Assembly (NCBI GenBank): GCA_035565615.1
Contig: DATMSB010000016.1
Span: 1-14,483 of the forward strand
Length of the DNA: 14,483 nucleotides
Reading direction: 5' to 3'
Source: Vulgatibacter sp035565615
Lineage (GTDB): Bacteria > Myxococcota > Myxococcia > Myxococcales > Vulgatibacteraceae
The notes beneath the pieces are model-generated. The model searched no databases. It was not told the origin of the DNA and saw only the letters and a program-made list of their open reading frames with translations. Below, piece by piece: positions 1 to 7,365 of this stretch (positions are counted from its first letter, which is position 1; the number at the start of each line of letters is the position of its first letter). A program made the position numbers and the translations under genes.

Positions 1-139
1 AGTCCATCGCCTGGGCGAAGCCCTTCGACGAGAGGACCTTGGTGATGGCCGCCGTCAGCGTGGTCTTGCCGTGGTCGACGTGACCGATCGTGCCGATGTT
101 CGCGTGCGGCTTGGTGCGCTCGAACTTTTCCTTGGACAT
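1..139 (-). CDS. tuf: Elongation factor Tu, N-terminal 46 codons (cut by window edge)
   Basis: EF-Tu is the GTPase that delivers aminoacyl-tRNA to the ribosomal A site. The visible part starts MSKEKFERTKPHANIGTIGH and carries the P-loop GHVDHGKT at residues 19-26, followed by the switch-I approach (TLTAAITKVL). This is diagnostic of EF-Tu rather than other translational GTPases. The ATG at 139-137 is preceded by GGAGGCGGCAG, a good ribosome binding site, which fixes the start. The gene runs off the left edge, so its integrity cannot be judged. It lies 40 bases downstream of tRNA-Thr(GGU), as tufB does in E. coli, so it is probably co-transcribed with the four tRNAs. Bacteria with this arrangement often have a second tuf copy in the str operon; that cannot be seen here. 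Confidence 0.98.
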   Translation of the reverse strand, partial: MSKEKFERTKPHANIGTIGHVDHGKTTLTAAITKVLSSKGFAQAMD

Positions 140-179
140 CTGCCGCCTCCATTCTTCCGAAAAACGAGTGAGAAAGTCT

Positions 180-255
<76 letters not shown>

Positions 256-263
256 ATCGTATT

Positions 264-339
<76 letters not shown>

Positions 340-385
340 ATATGTCCTCTCGTACCGCTACTGCCTTCTACTTCACTTCAACGCT

Positions 386-471
386 TGGTGGAGGGGGAAG
401 GATTCGAACCTTCGTAGGCTGATGCCGGCAGATTTACAGTCTGCTCCCTTTGGCCGCTTGGGTACCCCTCC
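386..471 (-). tRNA. tyrU: tRNA-Tyr (anticodon GUA), class II with long variable arm
   Basis: This is an 86-nt type II tRNA. The acceptor GGAGGGG pairs with CCCCTCC, and the anticodon stem GCAGA pairs with TCTGC around loop CTGTAAA, giving anticodon GTA. A long variable arm follows before the T arm (GAAGG-TTCGAAT-CCTTC). Discriminator A and CCA are encoded (386-389). The long variable arm with a GTA anticodon is specific to bacterial tRNA-Tyr. Confidence 0.97.
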
Positions 472-487
472 TCGGAGTCGTCTCTCT

Positions 488-563
488 TGGAGCTGGCGGC
501 GGGAATCGAACCCGCGACCTGCCGCTTACAAGGCGGCTGCTCTGCCGACTGAGCTACACCAGC
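488..563 (-). tRNA. thrU: tRNA-Thr (anticodon UGU)
   Basis: This is a 76-nt cloverleaf on the minus strand. The acceptor GCTGGTG pairs with CGCCAGC (one G-T pair), the anticodon stem GCCGC pairs with GCGGC, and the loop CTTGTAA gives anticodon TGT. The T loop is TTCGATT and CCA is encoded at 488-490. It is the first gene of the tRNA-tuf transcript and corresponds in order and anticodon to E. coli thrU. Confidence 0.97.
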
Positions 564-658
564 GTAGCGGTCCGGCCACCGCCACAATCGCTTCCATCCA
601 TCTTTTCCGCTTGGATGCACCCCTCTCGCGAAGGCGTGCCGTCCAACGTGCGGTGGGG

Positions 659-688
659 CTTGTAAAGGGAACGGCAGATCCAAGTCAA
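659..688 (-). promoter_or_regulatory. Probable sigma70-type promoter of the tRNA-tuf operon
   Basis: On the minus strand, TTGACT (688-683) is followed after 18 bases by TACAAG (664-659), a 5/6 and 4/6 match to the -35 and -10 consensus. Bases just downstream are C-rich (CCCCACCGCACG), resembling the GC-rich discriminator of growth-rate-controlled stable-RNA promoters. The -35 box overlaps the rlmB TGA stop (687-685). Transcription would start near 652, giving a leader of about 90 bases before tRNA-Thr(UGU). The leader contains a 6-bp inverted repeat, CATCCA/TGGATG (595-617). The assignment rests on motif match and position only. The fMet promoter in this window has the same -35 hexamer. Confidence 0.55.
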
Positions 689-1461
689 GAACGATCCGCC
701 CCCTCCCCTCGATCGCCGCGGGGCGCCCTCGCCCGCCGCTGCCGCGCCGCCTCGTAGAGCAGGATCGAGCCTGCCGCGGAGGCCGACAGGCTGTTGGCGC
801 CCCGCCCCGGCATCGGGATGGCGACGAGGCGATCGCAGCGATCCTTCGTGAGGGGGCGCAGGCCCCTCCCCTCCGCGCCGATCACCAGGCAGATCGGCAT
901 GGCGAGATCGACCTGGTCGCAGGGCTCGCCGGCCATGTCCGCGCCCAAGATCCAGACGCCGGCCTTCTTGAGGTCGTCCAGGGTGCGGGCGAGGTTGGTG
1001 GCCCGCGCCACCTGCAGGTGCGCCGACGCGCCGGCGCTCGCCTTGATCGCGGCGGGCGTGAGCCCCACCGCGCGATCCTTCGGCACGACGATCCCGTGCC
1101 CGCCCATCGCGTGGGCCGATCGCAGGATCGCGCCGAGGTGCACCGGATCCTGGACCTGATCGAGCGCGACGAGGAGGGGCTCGTCGCCCCGCTTGGCGGC
1201 GAGGCGGACGAGGTCGTCCGGATCGGCGTAGGTCGGCTCCCGGGCCTGGGCCACCACGCCCTGGTGCACCCCGCCGTCCGCCAGCCTGGAGATGCGATCC
1301 CGGGTCGTCCGCTCGACGCGGACGCCGGCGCCCTGGGCGAGCCGCACGATCCGCTCGAGGTCGTGGGCCCTCGCCCCTTCCGCGATCCACACGCGATCGA
1401 TCGAGCCCGGCTGCGCCTGCAGCAGCTCGACGACCGGATGCACGCCGTAGACGATCGCCAC
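685..1461 (-). CDS. rlmB: RlmB-type 23S rRNA 2'-O-methyltransferase (SPOUT/TrmH family)
   Basis: This 258-aa protein resembles RlmB, which uses SAM to 2'-O-methylate a 23S rRNA guanosine in the peptidyl-transferase region (G2251 in E. coli). Residues 1-80 form the L30e-like substrate-binding domain (YGVHPVVELL; GVHQGVVA near 64-71). Residues 95-240 form the knotted SPOUT domain. Motif 1 is DPVHLGAILRSA (105-116), keeping the catalytic-type Arg114; motif 2 is VIGAEGRGLRPLT (193-205); motif 3 is ANSLSASAAGSILLYEA. Two positions that are Asn in E. coli RlmB (DPHNLG and SLNVS) are His108 and Ser226 here, so activity or specificity could differ. The start is GTG at 1461, sharing its G with the upstream TAG stop (TAGTG), with no strong ribosome binding site: translation is probably coupled to the lipoprotein gene. 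The C-terminal tail is Arg/Gly-rich and may bind RNA. Confidence 0.9.
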   Translation of the reverse strand: MAIVYGVHPVVELLQAQPGSIDRVWIAEGARAHDLERIVRLAQGAGVRVERTTRDRISRLADGGVHQGVVAQAREPTYADPDDLVRLAAKRGDEPLLVALDQVQDPVHLGAILRSAHAMGGHGIVVPKDRAVGLTPAAIKASAGASAHLQVARATNLARTLDDLKKAGVWILGADMAGEPCDQVDLAMPICLVIGAEGRGLRPLTKDRCDRLVAIPMPGRGANSLSASAAGSILLYEAARQRRARAPRGDRGEGADRS

Positions 1462-1919
1462 TAGTTCACGAGCACCGGAACCGAGACCGTCTCGGTGGTC
1501 CTCATGCAGGCCTCGGCCACGCAGACGAAGAAGGTGAGGTCCGCGTCGATCGAGCCCTGGCCCGCCTCGCCGGCCTCGAAGGGGATGTCGAAGACGGGCC
1601 CCCCGTCGACCTCCCTGGCGCGGTCCTCGTAGGCCAGGTCGTCCTTGAGCACGCGGACCGGCCCCTTCGCCGCGAGCTTGCCCCGGAACGGCGTCTCGGC
1701 CTTCACCTCGGCGCCGGGGATCGGCTGGATGGCGAGGTGGAGCGTGCCCGGCTCGCCGGCCTTCGCCGGATCCGCGCTCGCCTTCACCGAGTAGAGGACC
1801 TTCGGATCCTCGGGGACCTCGCCCGCCACGTACCCGGAGGCGGCCGAGGGAGCGGCGTCCTTGCAGCCGGCGGCGACGAGCAGCGCGGCGGCCGCCAGGA
1901 TGTGGAGCGATCGGTTCAT
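1461..1919 (-). CDS. Small lipoprotein with DsbD-N-like Ig domain and CxxxxC pair
   Basis: This is a 152-aa predicted lipoprotein. A signal peptide (MNRSLHILAAAALLVAAGC) ends in a lipobox-like VAAGC, making Cys19 the lipidation site. A short Ala/Ser linker and a beta-rich domain (about 40-152) follow. The domain ends in FFVCVAEACMRTTETVSVPV, with Cys133 and Cys138. This ending resembles the N-terminal domain of DsbD, where a Cys pair is followed by PPET and a closing beta strand, so a periplasmic thiol-redox or adaptor role is inferred. No DsbD membrane domain or thioredoxin lies nearby. I prefer ATG 1919: GAGGTG lies 6 bases upstream. A GTG at 1928 would add three residues and overlaps that site. 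The stop overlaps the rlmB GTG by one base. The gene is 64 bases downstream of the RimK-like gene. The exact function is unknown. Confidence 0.85.
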   Translation of the reverse strand: MNRSLHILAAAALLVAAGCKDAAPSAASGYVAGEVPEDPKVLYSVKASADPAKAGEPGTLHLAIQPIPGAEVKAETPFRGKLAAKGPVRVLKDDLAYEDRAREVDGGPVFDIPFEAGEAGQGSIDADLTFFVCVAEACMRTTETVSVPVLVN

Positions 1920-1948
1920 CGGGTTCACCTCGCGCGGGGGGCGGGGGA

Positions 1949-1968
1949 CCGGCCGATTCGCCGGCCGG
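1949..1968 (-). other. Perfect 7-bp inverted repeat between rimK-like and lipoprotein genes
   Basis: CCGGCCG and CGGCCGG are separated by a 6-base loop, starting 15 bases after the RimK-like stop codon. The stem is all G/C and would be very stable. On the minus strand it is followed by a C/G run rather than a U tract, so it does not look like an intrinsic terminator. It could pause transcription, protect the upstream 3' end or be a chance product of the composition. Confidence 0.4.
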
Positions 1969-1983
1969 CCACGCCCTCGATCT

Positions 1984-2919
1984 CTAACGCTTCGAGGCGC
2001 GCATTTCCAGCCGGTCCGCGCGGGCCCGCCGCACCAGCGCCGCCGCGTGGTCCACGATGGCGCCGGCGAGGTCGTGGCCGGTGGCCAGCTCGAGCTCCTT
2101 GAGGCCGGGCGAGCTGTGGACCTCGAAGACCCGGGGCCTCCCGTCGTGGTCGAGCATGTCCACCGCGCCCACCTCGAGGCCGAGGATCGCGGTGGCCCGG
2201 ATCGCCGTCTGCTCGAAGACGGGCGGGAGCTTCACCGGCTCGAACTTCGCCCCCTTGCTCAGGGTGCGGCGCAGCCTGCCCGGCCGCGGGATCCGCCGCA
2301 CCGCGCAGCGAACCTCCCCGCCGACCACCAGCGCCCGCAGATCCATGTCGTCGGCGTCGCGGACGTACTGCTGCACCACGAGGTTCTGGCCGAGGCCGAG
2401 GATCGCCTCCAGCGCCGCCTCCAGCGAGGGCATCGTCTCGCAGATCATCACGCCCTGGCGGTCCGTCCCCTGGAGCAGCTTGATCAGCACCGGGACGCCT
2501 CCCACCAGGGGAACCATCGCCTTGATGGAGCGGGGATCCCGCGCCATCACCGTCGGGGGCACGTCGATGCCGTGGCCGGTGAGGAGTTGCAGCGAGCGCA
2601 TCTTGTTGCGCGCGCTGGCGATGGAGTCGGCGCCGTTGACGAGCACCGCGCCGGAGAGCGCCATGTGGTTGAGCACCGCCAGGCCGTAGGGCGCGATGGA
2701 CTGTCCAATCCGCGGGATGATCGCGTCGGCGGGGCGGAGGGGCTTGCCGCGGTAGAGGAGGTGCGCGTTCCTCCCGTCGAGGTGCATCTCGCAGTCCATC
2801 GGGTTGAGGACGCGGGTGGGGATCCGTCGCTCCCGCGCCGCCACGACCAACCGCCGGGTCGAGTAGATGGTGTCCGACCGGGAGAGGATCACCAGCCGCA
2901 TGGAGGACGCGCGCGCCAT
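1984..2919 (-). CDS. RimK-like ATP-grasp alpha-L-glutamate ligase
   Basis: This 311-aa protein is similar along its length to RimK, the ATP-grasp ligase that adds glutamate residues to the C-terminus of ribosomal protein S6. The N-terminal pre-ATP-grasp domain shows MRLVILSRSDTIYSTRRLV (RimK: MKIAILSRDGTLYSCKRL) and ADAIIPRIGQSIAPYG. The ATP-grasp region has SARNKMRSLQLL, LIKLLQGTDRQGV, VVQQYV and DLRALVVGGEV. Metal ligands are expected in AVDML (Asp254) and VFEVHSSPG (Glu266). The last ligand, Asn in E. coli RimK (EVNASPG), is His268 here, and the E. coli HRGGAAS loop reads SKGAKFEP. Substrate may therefore not be S6. The ATG at 2919 has AGAGGTG six bases upstream. An in-frame ATG at 2901 matches the usual family start but lacks a ribosome binding site. 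The gene is 57 bases after tamB and probably in the same transcript. Confidence 0.9.
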   Translation of the reverse strand: MARASSMRLVILSRSDTIYSTRRLVVAARERRIPTRVLNPMDCEMHLDGRNAHLLYRGKPLRPADAIIPRIGQSIAPYGLAVLNHMALSGAVLVNGADSIASARNKMRSLQLLTGHGIDVPPTVMARDPRSIKAMVPLVGGVPVLIKLLQGTDRQGVMICETMPSLEAALEAILGLGQNLVVQQYVRDADDMDLRALVVGGEVRCAVRRIPRPGRLRRTLSKGAKFEPVKLPPVFEQTAIRATAILGLEVGAVDMLDHDGRPRVFEVHSSPGLKELELATGHDLAGAIVDHAAALVRRARADRLEMRASKR

Positions 2920-2976
2920 GGCGCCACCTCTATCACGGCGGCCGGGACGCCCGTCAGCTCGCCCGCCGGAAGCCGT

Positions 2977-5900
2977 TCAGTCGGGCGGCGCGCTCTCGAG
3001 CGGCGTCTCGCCCTCCGGCTCGTGGGGCGGGCGCGGCGGCGGCGCCCGCTTGCGGGCGCGCTGCTGGGCGGGGGTGGCGATCTGCTTCTCCCAGATCACG
3101 TCCACCCCGCCGGCGCCGGCGTCGCCGAAGCGGGTGCGCAGGCCCACCGTGCGAGAGAGATCGTACTGAGCGTGCACCTCGTTCGTGTTCTCGCCCGGCT
3201 CGGCGAGGAAGTTGCGGACGAAGCCGACGTAGAGGTTCCGCCCCACGTAGGTGCCGGCCTCGACCACCGTCTGGCCGGTCGCGGTCTGGCTGGTGAGGAT
3301 CTGCACCGGGACCCGCGCGCCCAGCGCCTCCCGCAGCTTCTGGGTCACCGCGGCGCCGGCGAGGGAGGCTGCGGCGCCCTGCCCTGCCTGCCCCTCCCGC
3401 CGCTGCCCCGCCAGCGGCTCCATGCCGGGGTTCTGGGTGCGGCCCGCCACGATCAGCATCACGATCTGGCTCTCGGAGAGCGGCGGCTCGGATCGAAGCT
3501 GGACGGTGGGATCCTGGATCGTGCCCCCGATGTCCGCCCAGGCCGTCGCCTGCGGCGCGTCGTACCGGGCGGTCACGTCCACGTGGGGGTTGCGCGGCGG
3601 GCCGCCGATCCAGCGCACCTCCCCGTGCTCCACCACGAAGGTCCGCCCCGCCACCTCGGCCTCTCCGCGGCGGGTCCTGGCGTAGCCGGTGGCGGCGAGG
3701 GCCCCGTTCCGATCCCGGACGACGAAGAGATCCACTTGGAGCTCGAGCTCGACGTTCGGCCCTCGGACGAAGACGTCCCGTGGCGCCGCCACGTGGAGCG
3801 AGAACGGCAGGGCCCCCTTCCTCTCGCCGGGCGGCGCCGCCGCTTGGGCGGCGCCCGGGACGAAGACGACGTCCGGCAGCGGCCCCAGGGGCTGGAGCGT
3901 CCGCGGCGGCTGGGGCGGCAGCTCCACCTCGGCGGAGGCGATCGTCAGCGTCGCCGTCACCCCGTCGCCCGGGCCGATGCGCCCCTCCAGGCGATCCCGC
4001 ATGGTCAACCGCGCGAGGGGCCCGCCGGAGCCGGTGACCGGGATCCCGTCCGCGCGCAGATCCAGGTCGAACGGGACCGGCGCCGTCGCCGTGCCGGACG
4101 CCAGGGGCAGGAGCGTCTCCATCACGGTGGCGAAGGGCCTCGCGCCGGGTCCACCGATCCTGCCGCTGGCGAAGAAGCGGCCGCCTTCGCTCCCGTGGAC
4201 GTCGAGGGCGCGCAGCTCGATGGTGTCCTCCCGGAGGTTCACCCGCGCGGCGATCCGCTCGTACATCGCGCCGCCGGGGATCTGGACCGCGCCCTCCCCG
4301 ATCGAGATCGCGCCGAGGGGCCGCAGGTCCGCGAGCCGCCCCTCGCCCTTCACCGACGCGTCGAGGATCCCGGCGAGGTGGCTGCGGGAGAGCGCCCTGC
4401 CCAGGGGTGCGAGGGACATCCGCTCCGCCTCCAGCCCCACCTTCGCCGGCAGGGCGGCGATGGCCGCCGCGTCGCCGGAGGCGAGGCGCTCGAACCAGCG
4501 ATCGCCGAGCTCCACGCCCGCGGCGAGCGTGCCCCCTCCCTCCTCGAAGGCGTGGAGCCTGGCCTGGAGGCGCGTCGCGTCCAGCGCGAGCGAGACCTCG
4601 AGGTCGCCGAAGCGCGCGCCGCGGACGCCGAGGCGCCGGGCGTGGAGGATCCCGTCGCCGCAGGGCGCCGCCACCGTGCCGCTGAAGGACGCGCTCCCGA
4701 AGACGACGCCGGCGAGCCGACCGTCGGCCTCGGAGCGGTCGGAGGTGAGATCCTCGAGATCGATCCGGTGCAGCTCGATCGCCGCCGCCACCGGCGTCGC
4801 GGGATCGACCCGCCCGTCGAGGAGGACGGCGAGGGAGGCGCCGATCTCCACCGACGCCCGGGCCCGGGCCGCCTCCGCCTCCTCCGAGTCCACGGTCGCC
4901 GAGACCTTCACGGAGGCGTCCCCGAGCTCCGCCGCGGCGGCCGCGTGCACGTCGCGCACCGGGCCCAGGGGGCCGCCCCGCAGCTCCGCCGCGATCCGCC
5001 CCCGGGGATCGCGCAAGGGGCCGCGCAGGTCGAGGGTGGCGGCGGCGGCGCCGTGGAGGCCCGGCCTGCCCACCGACTCGCCCAGGATGGCGAGATCGAT
5101 CCCGCGCAGCTCCCCCGCCACACGCGTTCGCGGCGATGTGGCCACCCGATCGAGCTCGGCCCTCGGCGCGGCCCGCAGGGCGCGCAGATCCACCGGCGCG
5201 CTGGCGGCGATCTCGGCGATCCGCCGATCCCCGCTCCACGCATCGACCGCGATCTCCAGGTGGCCGCGCCGGCTCTCGCCCCCGTCCGCGTGGTGCCGGG
5301 CCAGCACCCGTACGTCGAAGGGCTCGACCGACGGCGCCTGGGCGAACCACAGCCCCGTCCCCCTCCCGTCCAGCTCGAGCTCGGGCGCCTCCAGCGTCCC
5401 GGCGGCGACGAGGCGGGCGCGCACCCGCCCCGCCGGCAGCGGCCGCTCCAGGATCCGGGAGAGCCCGCCCAGATCCACGGGGGAGGCCACCACCTCGAGC
5501 CGAAGGGGTGCCGCCCCGCCCGCATGGAGCGGATCGTCGGGGCCGTCGTAGGAGGCGCGGACGATCCCCACCTGCCCCGCCGCCGCCTCGATCCGTCCGG
5601 TGGCGCGCCCCTCCGTCGCCACGGCGTCGCCCCGCGCCTCCAGGTCTACCTCGCCGCTGCGAAGGGAGGCCCGCCCCAGGTCGACCTTCCAGAAGCCCGG
5701 CCGGGCGATCCCGTCCGCGTGGAGCGCGGCGCCGGCCCGGCCCGCGGAGGGCGCCGCAGTGCCCAGGCGGATCCGGAAGACGCCGCCCCGGTCCCGCCTC
5801 GCACGAAGGGTGATTTCGTCAAACTCCATTTCACGGAACCGGAGGGACGAAGCCTCCACCCGGGCCTCGCCGGCGGGCCACGCGCCGCCCGCGACGGCGG

Positions 5901-7365
5901 CGCTCCCGACGAGGCGGACGCCCTTCGCCGCCGCGTCGGCCACCCGCAGCCGCGGCAGGTCCGCCCTCGCCTCCAGGAGGAGATCCCCGGGGACGCTCCT
6001 GGCCTCGACCTCGATCGTCCCCTCCCCCGCGAGGGGAGGCAGACGCAGGCCGATGGCGCGGGAAAGCCAGGCGCGCAGCTCCTCGAGATCCCGCAGCCCC
6101 ACCTCGACCCGCCCCTCCACGTCCGGAGGGGCCCACCGCCCCCGCCCCTCGATCGACGCGCCGGGGAGCGCGGCGCGCAGGGCGTCCACGTCCACCCTCG
6201 GCCTCCCCGCCTCGCCGCGCCGGACCCGGCCGTCCAGGTCCATGGGGCCCAGCGGCTCGCCCTCGAGGCGGCCACGCCCGAGGTGCGCCGAGACCCGGAG
6301 GTCGAGCGGCTCCACCCTCCCCTCCGCGCTCGCGTCGCCGTCGAGCGAACCTTCGGGCGCCCCCACCACCCACCGGGACGGATCGACGCCGCCCAGCCGG
6401 GTGCGGACCTCGGCCCCGGTCGTCTCCGCGTCGAAGCGTCCGGCGACGTGGAGCGTCCCTCCGCCCGCCGTGGACGCGGCGAGGTCGGCCTCCGTCCGCG
6501 ATCCGCGCTGCCGCGCGCTCCCCTCGAAGTCGAGGTCCCGGGCGATCGCGATGCCCAGGCGTCTGGCCGCCTCCGCCTCGATCCTTCCGTGGAGTCCGAG
6601 CTTTGCGATCCGCTCCCGGACGAGCCCGCTCCCCTCGGCGAAGAGCCGCGTCCCGCCGAGGCGCAGATCGAGCGATGGGACGGCGAGGACGCCGTCTGCG
6701 AAGCGCGCCACCGCGCCGAGGGCCAGGGGCCGATCCAGTGGCACGGCGGCGTCCCCGGTCGCCGTGAGGGAGACGCGGGCGTCGTGGCCCCGCCACGCGC
6801 CGGTGGCGTCGAGGTCTACGTCCCGCACCAGAAGCGTCGGGGGGCCGCCCGGTCGCCTCGCCACCCGCAGGCTGCCGCACACGTGGAGGTCGGCGAGCTC
6901 GATCGGCAGCGGGGGCGCCGGCGGGAGCGGCTCGTCCGGGCGGGCCTCGGCCTTCGGGGCGGGTTGGACGGGGCGCAGCGCCCGGCCCAGGGCGAGGCCG
7001 CCGCCGGGCGACGGCGCGAGCTCGACGTGCACGCCCTCCAGGCGCAGCGCCTCCACGCGGAGCGTCCCGCGCAGGAGCGCCGCGGAATCGATGCGCAGCT
7101 CGGCGGAGGCGATCGCCGCGGCGGGCCTCCCCTCGGGATCCAGGATCAGGAGCCGCCGCGCGGCGAGCTCTCCCAGGGAGCCGAGCCGGAGGGCGCCGAT
7201 CCGGACGGTCCCCTGCAGGGTCGACGAGGCGCGATCCTCCACCGCGCGGGTGAGCCGGCTCGCTCCCCACGGCGCGTGGAGGAAGGCGATCGCCGCGAGC
7301 GCCGCCCACGGGATCGCGCCGATCGCCGCGGCCGCCCCGATCGCGATCCGCGCCGGAGGCGCCAT
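2977..7365 (-). CDS. tamB: TamB: translocation and assembly module, inner-membrane-anchored AsmA-like protein
   Basis: This is a 1462-aa protein (E. coli TamB is about 1260). TamB spans the periplasm, working with TamA, and is implicated in outer-membrane protein assembly and lipid transport. Residues about 6-29 form one hydrophobic signal-anchor helix (IAIGAAAAIGAIPWAALAAI). They are followed by HAPWGASRLTRAVEDRASS and TVRIGALRLGSLGELAARRL, the usual start of the AsmA/TamB repeat region. The bulk is a long run of short alternating beta-strand segments, consistent with the lipid-binding beta-taco groove. The C-terminal third matches the TamB (DUF490) domain: VDVTARYDAPQATAWADIGG, then PPLSESQIVMLIVAGRTQNP and VEAGTYVGRNLYVGFVRN. 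It ends in a basic/proline-rich tail (ARKRAPPPRPPHEPEGE). The ATG at 7365 shares its A with the tamA TGA stop (TGATG), indicating translational coupling. Confidence 0.93.
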   Translation of the reverse strand: MAPPARIAIGAAAAIGAIPWAALAAIAFLHAPWGASRLTRAVEDRASSTLQGTVRIGALRLGSLGELAARRLLILDPEGRPAAAIASAELRIDSAALLRGTLRVEALRLEGVHVELAPSPGGGLALGRALRPVQPAPKAEARPDEPLPPAPPLPIELADLHVCGSLRVARRPGGPPTLLVRDVDLDATGAWRGHDARVSLTATGDAAVPLDRPLALGAVARFADGVLAVPSLDLRLGGTRLFAEGSGLVRERIAKLGLHGRIEAEAARRLGIAIARDLDFEGSARQRGSRTEADLAASTAGGGTLHVAGRFDAETTGAEVRTRLGGVDPSRWVVGAPEGSLDGDASAEGRVEPLDLRVSAHLGRGRLEGEPLGPMDLDGRVRRGEAGRPRVDVDALRAALPGASIEGRGRWAPPDVEGRVEVGLRDLEELRAWLSRAIGLRLPPLAGEGTIEVEARSVPGDLLLEARADLPRLRVADAAAKGVRLVGSAAVAGGAWPAGEARVEASSLRFREMEFDEITLRARRDRGGVFRIRLGTAAPSAGRAGAALHADGIARPGFWKVDLGRASLRSGEVDLEARGDAVATEGRATGRIEAAAGQVGIVRASYDGPDDPLHAGGAAPLRLEVVASPVDLGGLSRILERPLPAGRVRARLVAAGTLEAPELELDGRGTGLWFAQAPSVEPFDVRVLARHHADGGESRRGHLEIAVDAWSGDRRIAEIAASAPVDLRALRAAPRAELDRVATSPRTRVAGELRGIDLAILGESVGRPGLHGAAAATLDLRGPLRDPRGRIAAELRGGPLGPVRDVHAAAAAELGDASVKVSATVDSEEAEAARARASVEIGASLAVLLDGRVDPATPVAAAIELHRIDLEDLTSDRSEADGRLAGVVFGSASFSGTVAAPCGDGILHARRLGVRGARFGDLEVSLALDATRLQARLHAFEEGGGTLAAGVELGDRWFERLASGDAAAIAALPAKVGLEAERMSLAPLGRALSRSHLAGILDASVKGEGRLADLRPLGAISIGEGAVQIPGGAMYERIAARVNLREDTIELRALDVHGSEGGRFFASGRIGGPGARPFATVMETLLPLASGTATAPVPFDLDLRADGIPVTGSGGPLARLTMRDRLEGRIGPGDGVTATLTIASAEVELPPQPPRTLQPLGPLPDVVFVPGAAQAAAPPGERKGALPFSLHVAAPRDVFVRGPNVELELQVDLFVVRDRNGALAATGYARTRRGEAEVAGRTFVVEHGEVRWIGGPPRNPHVDVTARYDAPQATAWADIGGTIQDPTVQLRSEPPLSESQIVMLIVAGRTQNPGMEPLAGQRREGQAGQGAAASLAGAAVTQKLREALGARVPVQILTSQTATGQTVVEAGTYVGRNLYVGFVRNFLAEPGENTNEVHAQYDLSRTVGLRTRFGDAGAGGVDVIWEKQIATPAQQRARKRAPPPRPPHEPEGETPLESAPPD

